A DNA stretch of 64,000 nt from Arenicola marina (lineage: Eukaryota > Annelida > Polychaeta > Arenicolidae). The position numbers and the translations under genes were made by a program. Below, in pieces: positions 36,735-47,800 of the stretch. Location of the stretch: positions 12,202,039-12,266,038 of the forward strand of contig OZ025249.1 of NCBI GenBank assembly GCA_964019135.1, given 5' to 3'. Position 1 is the stretch's first letter. Each line of letters begins with the position of its first letter. The notes under the pieces were generated by a model. The model was given only the letters and a program-made list of their open reading frames with translations, was not told the DNA's origin and searched no databases.

Positions 36735-37337
36735 ATGACAGCACAAGAGGCTCAACTCTAATAATTACAACCTAGGTCTTAAATAATTACAACCTAGGTC
36801 TTAAATAATTACAACCTAGGTCTTAAATAATTAAAACCTAGGTTTTAATTTTCTACATAGGCTTTAATTAATTACAACCTAGGTTGTAATTATTTAAAAC
36901 CTAGGTCTTAAAGAATTAAAGCCTATGTAAGAGAATTAAAACCTAGGTTGTAATTATTTAAGACCTAGGTTGTAATTATTTAGAACCTAGGTTGTAAATA
37001 ATTACAACCTAGGTTTTAATTCTTACCTAGGTTTTAATTATTTAAGACCTAGGTTTTAAATAATTAGAACCTAGGTCTTAAATAATTACTACCTAGGTCT
37101 TAAATAATTACAACCTAGGTTCTGGTTCTAATTAATTAAAGCCTAGGTCAAAATTACTACCTAGGTTGTAATTAATTAAAGCCTATGTAGAAAATTAAAA
37201 CCTAGGTTTTAATTATTTAAGACCTAGGTTGTAATTATTTAAGACCTAGGTTGTAATTATTTAAGACCTAGGTTGTAATTATTTAAGACCTAGGTTGTAA
37301 TTATTAGAGTTGAGCCTCTTGTGCTGTCATACGTAGT
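36728..37337. mobile_element. Palindromic element of AACCTAGGTT repeats with terminal inverted repeats
   Basis: The left end TATGACAGCACAAGAGGC (36734) and the inverted right end (…CCTCTTGTGCTGTCAT, ending 37330) bracket about 25 units of a 21-23-bp AT-rich repeat centred on CCTAGG. The inverted identity extends inward at least 40 bp, through CTCAACTCTAATAATTACAA. ACGTAGT occurs immediately outside both ends (36728-36734 and 37331-37337), a likely 7-bp target duplication, sharing or adjoining the terminal T. Because the unit is self-complementary, the whole element can fold on itself. No coding capacity. Confidence 0.8.
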
Positions 37338-37564
37338 GACCTTGGTTTTGTACACCAAACTTACACACAAAAAACAAACATTAGTCGACAACATCAGGGT
37401 ATCGAAGTAATTAACGTCGCCAAGGAAAGAAATCCTTAAAGCAGCCGTCTTAGATTTTTTACATTTTAGAATCAAGACTAAAAGTATCTCAAAATTATGA
37501 TGCATTTGTTTTATATCTCGTTGAGTCTGTAAAACAACAATTTCAACATAAAACTGCGCGGTTT

Positions 37565-38720
37565 TATCAGAGAAGGAATTATTAATGTTATCACGTCAGA
37601 GAAGGACTTATTAACGTTATCACGTCAGAGAAGAGATCATTAACGTCATTACGTCCGAGAAGAGATCATTAACGACATTACGTCAGAGAAGAGATCATTA
37701 ACGACATTACGTCAGAGAAGAGATCATTAACGACATTACGTTAGAAAAGAGATCATTTACGACTTTACATTAGAAAAGAGATCATTTACGACTTTACACC
37801 AGAGAAGGGATCATTAACGACATTACACCAGAGAAGGGATCATTAACGACTTTACACCAGAGAAGGGATCATTAACGACATTACACCAGAGAAGGGATCA
37901 TTAACGACATTACACCAGAGAAGGGATCATTAACGACATTACACCAGAGAAGGGATCATTAACGACATTACACCAGAGGAGAGATCATTAACGTTATCAC
38001 GTCAGAGAAGGGATCATTAACGTCATCACGTCAGAGAAGAGATTATTAACGTCATCACATCAGCGAAGAGATCATTAACGTCATCACGTCAGAGAAGATA
38101 TCGTTAACGTCATCACGTCAGAGAAGGGATGATTAACGTCATCACGTCATCATGTCAGAGAAGAGATCATTAACGTCATTGCATCAGAGAAGAGATCATT
38201 AACATCATTACGTCAGAGAAGCGATCACTGACGTCATCACACCAGAGAAGATATCGTTAATGTCATCATGTCAGAGAAGGGATCATCAACGTCATCACGT
38301 CAGAGAAGAGTTCATTAACGTCATCACGTCTGAGAAGGGATCATTACCGTCATAACGTCAGAGAATGGATCATTAACGTCATCACGCCAGAAAAGGGATC
38401 ATTAATGCCATCACATCAGAGAAGGGATCATCAACATCATAATGTCAGAAAAGCGATCATTAATGACATCATGTCAGAGAAGGGATCATTAATGTCATTA
38501 CATCAGAGAAGGGATCATTAACATCATCTCATCAGAGAAGGGATCATCAATATCATAATGTCAAAGAAGGGATCATTAATGACATCATGTCAGAGAATGG
38601 ATCATTAATGTCATAATGTCAGAGAATGGATCATTAATGACATCATGTCAGAGAAGGGATCATTAATGTCATCACATCATATAAAAGCTGATTAACATCA
38701 TCACGTCGGAGAAGGGATCA
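37565..38720. repeat. 29-bp minisatellite, CATCACGTCAGAGAAGGGATC type
   Basis: About 39 units with the frame GAGAAGGGATCATTAACG followed by WCATNACRYCA. Left, middle and right blocks use different subtypes (ACGTTATCACGTCA, ACGACATTACACCA, ATGTCATCATGTCA), so the array has been homogenised locally. ACGTCA half-CRE motifs are frequent. The array ends at about 38720, where a diverged piece of the TTAA element begins. Confidence 0.93.
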
Positions 38721-38721
38721 T

Positions 38722-38835
38722 GGTCATGGTTGAGTACTTTTCATCAGAGTCCAAGCAAAAGAGCAGAGAGAAACTGGGCATCAATGTAAAATCACATGCA
38801 TTTGTATTCTCCTTTAGCGTGAAAGTTGAAGCAGT
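38722..38835 (+). repeat. Diverged fragment of the TTAA-flanked element
   Basis: The order CATGGTTGAGT, GAGCAGA, CACATGCATTTGTATTC matches the interior of the copy at 58782-59306 (CATGGTTGAGT, GAGCAGACAG, CACGTGCGTTTGTGTTC). It is older and lacks the ends, but places the family at a third site in the window. Confidence 0.5.
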
Positions 38836-40940
38836 AGAATAAATCGCCTCGGATACCTTTATAGTATGAGTAAAGACGTCAACTAAAAGGTTAAGTAATA
38901 GATTAAGTTGTATAGAATAAAGAAATATTAAGATATACGTATGATACTCCCAGAAAGTAATTTAAATATATTTATTTTTAATAATCTGTTTGATTTTGGC
39001 GGCAGCGTCAATGCGCTGCTTTGGGACCCTAGAGAGGAGCATGTGACTCCTGGCCCTGGGTCCCTCGGGGCTATGATAAAAGCTATGATTAATTCCTGGC
39101 TGGCATCTAAAGAATTTAGCATAGACACTGTTATGCTCCTAGAAAAGCAGGCTTGTCAATGTCAGTAGGTCTGAGCATGGGCACTTGGTTCATGGGATGG
39201 AATGCTATATACGCCATGTACGTAGGCCGTAGGACTTCCATCCCATGAACTGCCCGTGGCCGTGCTGCCTGCACAGTGTATGAATACAAATGCACTATAC
39301 CTAGTTCTTAAACCAGGAGCGATAACCCGCATACTTACCATCTACCCCAGACAGTAAACATCAACAAGTATCCAATCATCCAGTCAAATGTTGTGTAAGT
39401 AGTCTGTTTAAGTTACTATATAATAAAAAAATGTTGAGTCATTCTGTCAGCTTCGACTTCATTTTCATACAACCGGAAGCGCTCAAAAGGTGAAGGTCGG
39501 TCATGCCAGGATGTAGGGATCTGTTATTATGTCAAACTGAAACAACAAACCGTGAGTTTAGTATCTAAAGTGGCCGCAACCCTATTTTGATGTCTCGCAC
39601 AATGGTGGATTATGTCAGGTTTAGTCGTCAAGGTAGATAAATGCCAGCTTTGGAGTAGTCGCAATAGGCCTAATCACCGTAGAACGAGCAAACTAGACAG
39701 AATTACACGGCGGATGGCGTTTAATTACATTCAATCAGTTAAGTACATTTTAGAGGCCATGCCCTTGCCAGTCACTATATATATTTTTAAAATAGCCCAT
39801 CATCAATTAAAAAAATAGGAATGCAATTCGTTGGCAGTCTTCAAACGTTTCTGAAAACGTTCGTGATCCTCCATGCCGGTGGTCAACAGTACAGCGGTGA
39901 GGTGTGAAGCGACCAGCAACCATGCCGCACTAGCTGATGCGAGAGTAAATTAAACAGTCGCTATATATGATATGTACAATGCCGGATTAGCGGGGTGGTC
40001 GCATTAGCGGGGTTCAGGCCAATGTTAAAGCATAGGCACAAATTCGGGACTCGGAAAAAGCGGTCTTAATGGCGGGGTGGTCATATTACAGGGATTGCCT
40101 TAAGGCGGAGCTCCATTGTACATACACCAAAAGATCAGCCCGGAACAAGAGGATAATTTTTACTTCTTTCATTGTCCTAATTCCAAGTTTATGACCCATC
40201 GGTTATTGCGACCACTTCGAACGATGGTACAACTGAAGTTTACCCGGCATATATACCGTTGAATATCATATCTGATAAAAAGTTGTACTACCTTACAACA
40301 TGATACACGGCACCTGCCTCAGTCAATAGTGTCAAAAAATAAAACCAAACGCGCCTGACTATGGTGATAAACACGAATAACGTGTATGAGCTCCAGCTTT
40401 GACATTAAGCCAGATCTGTCGTAATCTGCTGATTTTGCTGCCTGGATCAAAATGAACAGTTTCATTCCAGTATTTCATCCAATAACCCATTTATCGCCCA
40501 AAATCAGGGTAGTTTTTATTGTCTAAGAATTATTCTTGAATTTAATAAAGTTCCGTCACATATATATGACTCATTAAGTTCCTTGCATGTCATTCATTAA
40601 GCTATTAGCCACGAGCGGGCGAAGTCATTTACCCTCGTCGAGGTCAAACACTAACTTAACCACGGGGGGGAAATGAAAGGCCACATTTGTCGTGTTGTAT
40701 GAAACAGGTGGGGCGAAACAACTAAAGGCCAGCCAAACAATTATCGGTCCATTTAATTGACACTATATTATAAGCTATAGCCAAGCTGCGCTATTTGTTT
40801 ACTGGACTTGAATCCCCGTTGAATAACTAATTACATTACAATTCAGATGTCCACGCCCAGATATCACAACGACGGTGAACCATCGTTTGGCCAACGTCGG
40901 CAAACATCATTGGGTCAATCTAATGTTGTCCAACGGGCTA
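38836..40940. other. Intergenic region with transposon fragments
   Basis: No gene recognised. A roughly 75-codon frame at 38941-39168 has no domain or splice support. Around 39974-40121 a short element with TGTACAATG at one end and CATTGTACA at the other contains GGGGTGGTC motifs related to those near 7330-7412; it is probably a MITE. Confidence 0.45.
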
Positions 40941-40943
40941 ATC

Positions 40944-41377
40944 CTAGATAGCATAAAAACGTTGATTTAACATTGATTAAACGTTTCTTTCGAACATTGA
41001 TTAAAGGTCGATATGCAACATTGATTAGATATTAATTTTGCTTATGGAAAAACTGTCGATTCAATGTTATTAAATAACCTAATTTCAACGCTATTGTGAC
41101 ATTATTTCAACGAATTTTCAACGGCAGTGTGCTATACCAAAAAAATTGCCTATTGTCTGTTAGCACCGCTTGCCTACCCCCCACAGCACCACTGCCGAAA
41201 TGTTGGTTTGCGTACATTGGTATAACGTTTTATGTTCAGATACCGTATGGTGAAAGTGTGACATTGGATCAATGGTTGAAATTTGCACATTGAAATTGTG
41301 TTCAATCAACGTTATCAACGTTCGCCGACGTTTCCACCCGACTTTCAACATTAAATCAATGTCGTCATGCTATCTGG
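40944..41377. mobile_element. MITE with CTAGATAGCA / TGCTATCTGG ends
   Basis: The left end CTAGATAGCATAAAAACGTT and the inverted right end (ATGTCGTCATGCTATCTGG) are near-complementary. The interior is AT-rich with repeated AACATTGATT and TCAACG motifs. It is surrounded on both sides (40860-40940 and 41378-41580) by another repeat with TTGGCCAACGTCGGCAAAC-like phrases, suggesting nested insertion. A related end with GTGCTATCTGGG occurs at 42240-42255. Confidence 0.6.
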
Positions 41378-41849
41378 AATGTTTTTATACCGTCGGCATG
41401 GCAGCATTGGACCAGCAGTAGACCAGCATTGGCTCAACTTTGGCAAACATATCATACACCCATCATTGGCCCACCGTCGGCGAACATCTTTGAGCCACCG
41501 TAGTTTTGTCCAGCGGGCCTACATTGGTACACCGTCGGCCCAACAACATGAGGCCGCCAAGTGACCGACGCATTGGACCACTAAATGTAAATAATAAATG
41601 AATACACATTTTAGACTTAACATAACATTTATTGAATAAAATACACCGGATCAGTCAGATTCTTGATGTATTTATTATAGGGCGCATCTATTGACGCATG
41701 GATCTCTTGACGCAACAGATCAGTCAGATTCTTGCAGCCGTTGGGCCATGTCGTTCAGACCTGCGAAACAGAATATACAATTTGTAGCGCAAAATGCAAG
41801 GAGGGTCAGCCAGGCCTGGCTATGCCGGAGCCGTGGCTGCAGCCCCTTT

Positions 41850-41950
41850 ACATGTAAAGGGGGGATGTAAAGGGGGGGATAAAAACTAAGGCATGTAAAG
41901 GGGGGATAAAAACTAAAGCATGTAAAGGGGGGATCAAAACTAAAGCATCA
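41850..41950. repeat. Short direct repeat, GCATGTAAAGGGGGGATAAA
   Basis: Three imperfect copies of about 30 bp with the phrase CATGTAAAGGGGGGATNAAA and AACTAAAGCAT. It is non-coding. Confidence 0.6.
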
Positions 41951-42508
41951 ATAGAGCGGTTATCCTTTGATTAAAGCTGATTAAGCCGCAGAAGATATGT
42001 TTTCCGATGCAGTCGAACATTATGTTACGTCTGACATGATTTATTATTAAACGAACTTACAATTGTTGGAAAAGGAGTTCTCAAACAGCCACAGAAAGTT
42101 AAAGTCGTTGTTTCCTAGCTCGCTTGCCAGATGAAACAACGCGCAGTGAAAAAACCTTGCTTGCAGCATCGAACCATCGCTGGGCCATCGTTGGCAAACC
42201 ACCCGCAACCGTGTTAACTATAGCCGGCGTTGGGCCAACATTGTTGTGCTATCTGGGTCGTAATCAAGTTAAAGTCCATCTCTTATGTCCTAGGTTACTT
42301 TGCATATATTTCATCCATTTGCACTATATTAACGAAATTCCATACGCACTGAATTTATTTGCCACCATTATTAACAATATTAGCCATTTTATCACAGACC
42401 TACCCAAAAAAGTAGCAGATATACAGGGGCAAGTTTTTCATTGATTCGTAACGTCACAAGATGAACCGGTTTCGTTGCGCAATAGGGTAAACGCGACTTT
42501 TGAGCATG

Positions 42509-42697
42509 GCGTCTATAGGAAGGCCATCGTCCTTCCGCATCGATCGGGATGCAGCTATGCCAGCACGATTATTTGGAATTAATGATATTGAGGGTGAAGA
42601 AGAACAAGTGGAGGTATTCGGGCAAACGGAGCATGTGTTCTGCCGCCGTACGTATCGCTTTGAGCCATCTCGACTGGAGATTGCTAAGAAACTGTAA
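42509..42697 (+). CDS. Hypothetical 62-codon frame, possibly a transposase remnant
   Basis: The frame opens at an ATG (MASIGRPSSFRIDRD) and ends at TAA after YRFEPSRLEIAKKL. Composition is unbiased and protein-like. The end weakly recalls the YRFSR-type segment near the start of Harbinger-type transposases, but that is a guess. There is no donor site at its end, and a repeat end of the GGCGGATCCAGG family follows at 42809. It lies about 700 bp upstream of the dystrotelin-like gene with no evidence of joining it. Confidence 0.25.
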   Translation, partial: ASIGRPSSFRIDRDAAMPARLFGINDIEGEEEQVEVFGQTEHVFCRRTYRFEPSRLEIAKKL

Positions 42698-43401
42698 AAG
42701 TTGAAAACCTCAAAACGCCCTTCGCAAAACGGTAGTGCGAAAGCCGGATGGTATAACGCCCCACGGGGGAGGGAACTTCCACGTAGGAATACTGGTCTTC
42801 ATTACAGTGGCGGATCCAGGGTGGAGGGTGAGTGATCAACCCTTTCCCCTTTTTTGATGGTGGGCCGAATTTTCTGCATGTATTGATGAACTATTAGATC
42901 TACAAGACAAGTTGCGAAAACCGCAGTTTTTTTAAGTTTTTGAAGTTGCGAGAGCATACCTCTACTCATTTATACAGACCAGTATATAGCTTGCGTTTTG
43001 CTCACTAGCTACTTTTCAAAGTAACATATATATGCTGATATGGATCAACGAGCTTAATTTACGGTAATTAAACTAGCCCATAACTTCACTTAAAAACGTA
43101 TAACTTAAATTGTGTCAATTTGATATACATATATGTACCATAATCATTGTATAAAGGTGTCATTCGTCATGTTGCACTGATATGCTCGATCGTGAAGTCA
43201 CCTTTGTTCAAAATTATAGGACAATCCCAGCAGATAACGATGTCACGTCAAGAAATGAATGCTCCCTAAATCAGTATTTGTATTTTGGAAGTTATGTGCT
43301 GCGAGTGCCCAAGTAAAGTGCGCTCATTATCTGATTAAAAGTACATAATAATATCTTTATTTTAACTTCTACATCTATAAGGTTGCAAGCAACTTATCAA
43401 C

Positions 43402-44827
43402 ATGCCAAGCGCACCAAATATGTGGAACTCAGATGGTTGCATTGACTCAAACACATTTGGTAAGCTGCACATGCAGAGTGTTTTTACGGTTTCGTTTTTA
43501 CCAGTTCAAGCTGGGGTGCATTCGTTTGATCTAGTTTCTCGGTCTACGACCGCAGCTCGATTCGACCGCAGTTTATCTGGACCGCCAGTTGGGGGGGTAC
43601 CTTGCGGTGTTAATCGGCTTAGAGAGAATCATCATTTATTTTTCGAGCAGGAAAACAACAATACAATAAATCCTACAGCGAAAACGAACAAAATATAATC
43701 CCTGGCCGAGGAGACCACCATTATGACATAGAGGTCTAGTCGCTGGCATGGTGGCCACCTCAAAAGAAAGCAAAAAACATACAGACACATACATCAACAA
43801 TGTTATTTATATAAGCTGATATACAGCTATTATACATCAAAAGTTACATCATTTCTGTAGCGTATGCATCTTATATATCAGCTGTGTATCACTTGGTTAC
43901 CTTGGCGTAAGTGCCCCAAGGCAAGCCAGCTTTTTTAGGGGCACAACGGTAGCAATGTTAAAATCCTTCAACGTTAGTAGGGAATTGACTGTCGCTTTTA
44001 TCATAATGTGTACATGTATAATCATAATGTTTATATATTCTATATACCTTGTTCTATCTTCTGACATCAAAAAAGTATATCAATACTTAGTTGTTTATAT
44101 AATGCAAATACATGTTGGAGCACAAGTCTTTCCCCGACCAACCATCTGCCATATTCGTTTTTGATGGATGCCGGCACCTGTGAATGCAACTTGGTTATAA
44201 TGTGCTTAAATGATAATTATTTCTTATCCTTATAAGTGTTATATTTATCTACAGAGAAAATTGTTGAGGGATGGGAGAGATCAGAAACTGGAAAGAGAAT
44301 ACCTTATTATATCCAGTAAGTATTTTAATATTGCACCAGTTTAAAAAAAATAAACTACTGCGCAGCAGTTAAAATCTCAGTTATCATTTAAACAGGAGTA
44401 TTCCTTCCAATCTTTTGTTTGAATGCTTAAAATTATACTTTAAATAAGATGTGATAATAGTTTAATTATTTACTGACATTTTTTCTCATTCATATGAAGG
44501 ATTTCAGTATATGTCCTGGGTATTCAAATGTTTAATCCAATTATTTATTAAAATTTATAAAAAAAACTTAATCTGGTTCTTTATTTAGCAGTTTAAGTGC
44601 TCAGATGTTTGCTACACTGTACGTAATATAGTGTATTTAATAGGTACCGGTGCTTGCAGTTCATTTCTAGGTCTGAGGTCAAAGTGGATAAGTGGATATT
44701 ACTTGATGCTAAATATTGCTGGAACAGGCATAAGTTGAACATGTCATAATATGACTCTCTTCCAGTCACGACAATGAGAAGACTCAGTGGGACCACCCAC
44801 TGTTGGTCAAGTACTTGGAGGAAATGG
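43402..44827 (+). CDS. dytn: Dystrotelin-like gene exons 1-3: short N terminus and WW domain
   Basis: Exon 1 encodes 19 residues ([19 protein letters not shown]) and ends in phase 1 at the canonical donor GTAAGC. Exon 2 completes a Glu codon and reads [19 protein letters not shown]. Exon 3 adds [11 protein letters not shown]. The two WW tryptophans are W26 and W48, 22 apart, with Tyr37/Tyr38 and the closing Pro51, so the domain looks complete and able to bind a PPxY-type ligand. The phase match of exon 1 to exon 2 and the immediate upstream stop make this the true N terminus, unless an alternative promoter exists. Confidence 0.8.
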
Positions 44828-47800
44828 GTAGGGTACCAGCAGTTACCTTGTATTAACAACATAAAAGCTATATTAAATTTAAAATCAGTTGAGCAAGTTT
44901 TGATTCAGTCTTACTCTTCTTGACAATGATTTGATTTATTTGTTGCTTAAAATTCCCACTTAATTTATATTTAAATTTACCCAATAAGTTTGTTTCATTG
45001 GGTTCCACTTAATAAAGTAATTACCTACTGGTCTCACTTTGGGTACATCATTATTTATTTAACCAAGTGATTAAGAAAAGTGATGTTTCACTTTTTTTAA
45101 TTGTGTTATTGCAAATGCCTTACAGATATTTACTGTTACCTCTGTAAGAAACAAATAAGCCATTGAGGACTATTCTATGCATTAGGTAGTGCTATGGAAC
45201 ACAAGTGACATTCAGATCCCATAGAAAACATGTTTTGGTACATTTAACCTATTCTCGTATCTCTGGTCTCTTTCCAGGGGATATTGATGGTGTGAAGTAT
45301 GCTGCATACAGAACCGCCATGAAAATGAGGCTTCTGCAAAAGAGATTGGGATGTAAGTGCACTGCTGTCAGCAACATAGAATCTGGGTTACAACTTCGTT
45401 GATTTATGTTCCCAAAATATTATGATGAATTAATAATCACTATTCTTTCATAAACCACAGTATATATTTATAAATGCTTTGTATCATATGTTTTCATGAA
45501 TCAAAACTACCCTGCAATATAACAATTGTGCTTCTTCTCCATTTTTCCATGAAATGTTTCTTGCCTTGCATTCAGTGGACCACATGGATCTTCAGGCATT
45601 GATCACTGCCTTTGGTCGCCATGGTTACCGAGGCCAGAGCGAGACATCCATAGATTGCGGCAGCCTGTTTACCATTCTTGTGGATGCGTTTAAAGCCTGT
45701 TACAAACGGAGCGCTGCCCTGGGCAGGCTGGATCCGGACACGATGGCGGAGGTCCTACTCAACTGGATCCTCAACATGTTTGACGGGTACTTGGCGTTTC
45801 CAAGATTGACGCTCCACATTAATATACGCTGGCGGTGTATAATATTCGTTCGAGGCCGAACTTCTTTGTAACAACGGACTGTTGGACCCGACCATATGAC
45901 CACCAAGAAACTCGTTCGAACCGTCCTCCAGAGCTATACATGTCGGATATGAAATTTTTGGAAGATCAAAATATTTTTGCACTTGGTACATTGTAAGCTT
46001 AAATATTTAGAGATTGAGTCTGACAATCTGGTCATTCGCCTGCCATGCGATGTCACAATCTAACGGCTGCGTCTGCAAAAAGAATCACTCTCGGGTAGAG
46101 ATCTCTACCCGAGAGTGATTCGAGCCCTTTCACTAGAGCAAAAGTCGTGTGGACACATCCGTTGGCTTTATTTGGAGTAGCCTTGAATATACTCTCTCAC
46201 TGAAAACCTGCTGCTTGTTTTCAGTAATCGCACTGGTTCTGTGAGTGTTCGGGCAGCCAAGGTTGTGCTAGTGGCACTGTGTTCCGCCAAACTGTCAGAC
46301 AAATACAGATGTAAGTAGACGCTGAATTTATTCTGTGCCACGATTGGCTAATTGTTTTCTAAAATATACATTTTTATTTGGGGAAGATTCAGACTTCTAA
46401 TTGTTTTTTCAGTGTGTCAATCAAGAAGAAAAAGAGTACATTATAAGTAAATATACTAGGAACTGAGATAACATTGAAAAGTCAGATATTAGTTATAAAT
46501 GAGAACAAAATGAAGGTAAATGCGGTTATAGACTAGAGAGTTGGGCTGGCTTGGTTCCACAACAACCACAGTGGCTGTTTAATGGTCACATATTTCTCTT
46601 GTATGATTCATGTAATACTCCTGAACATATAGGTATAAATATTGCATTTATGGCCATAGTATTGTTGACACATTCTTTTACTGCGTGGTCAGGTCTGTTC
46701 AAGCTGCTCGGTACTTCTGCTAATTTGGTCTCGAGGAAACACTTGGCTCTGCTCCTGCAGGACTTCATGCAGGTACATAATCTGCTATGGCACGGGGCCA
46801 CCATATGCCATACCTTTAAATCCCATGCCATCAGAACCGTCTTGACTGGTGAGAGTTCATTGCGCCTTCGGATCCTCACGACTGTATGTATGATTCAACA
46901 ACCTTTATTGGTCAAAGCGAAGATATGTACTACATACATGAGCATAAACAGATAATAACCCTTTGACATAGAAGCCTGATACTAAGGGCATGGAGATGGC
47001 TATCACCAGAGCCACAAGGGGTTGTACAAAAGAAGAATTTATGTACAAATCTGTGTATACATGTACCCATGTAACTGAAACTTTAAGTTCTTTTGGCAGA
47101 TGACTGAACTGTTGGGCGAGAGCCTCAAGTTCGGTGGCATGGATGTCAGACCCGCCGTGGACAACTGCTTTGCTGTGGTTTGTAGCATTTTACAACCTTC
47201 ACAGTGTGTACATGTAAACGTGTATCTTGTCTAGGTCATATTTCAGTAGATGTTTAGTCATATGCGCTGAACCGGGACGAACCGACGTAGCTAGGTTTAT
47301 GAGTAGTTTCATTTTGTTATTGATAGTTTTATTCTTTTCCTTGCGTTTTATATTGATTGTAATCATCTGCAATACGACGAATTATTATTGCCTCAGGTGA
47401 CTTTTTATTTCGGTCAGGTATCATGTCCGGTTCATGGAAGTATTTGATTTCTGTTAGCATGCCAGCGTTTTATCTAAGCGGTCTTGTTGTAAGTGTTGGT
47501 TGATCGTACTCTGGTGTTACCGGTACTGTTAAGGGGCGCTCTGTCGGATCTGGATGGAGGTGTTCTGTTGCTCTGTACGTTATTATGTGAAGCACGAGGT
47601 GCCTTACCCAGAGCCTGAACCGTCGTGTTGTCTAGGCTTGGAATGAGGCTGGGGTCACTGAGGACGAGTTTCTGTCCTGGATGCTGAAGGAACCACAAAC
47701 CATCGTGTGGCTTCCCACAATGCACCGCATGGCGGCGGCGGAAACAGGTAGGAGTGACCATCGGGTGTGTGTGTGTGGGGAGCGCTACCATGTTGGAGCG

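Noticed and set aside
9885..38720. CRISPR array interpretation of the tandem repeats
   Set aside because: No constant repeat with unique spacers; units are contiguous and diverge gradually, the genome is eukaryotic, and no cas genes exist.
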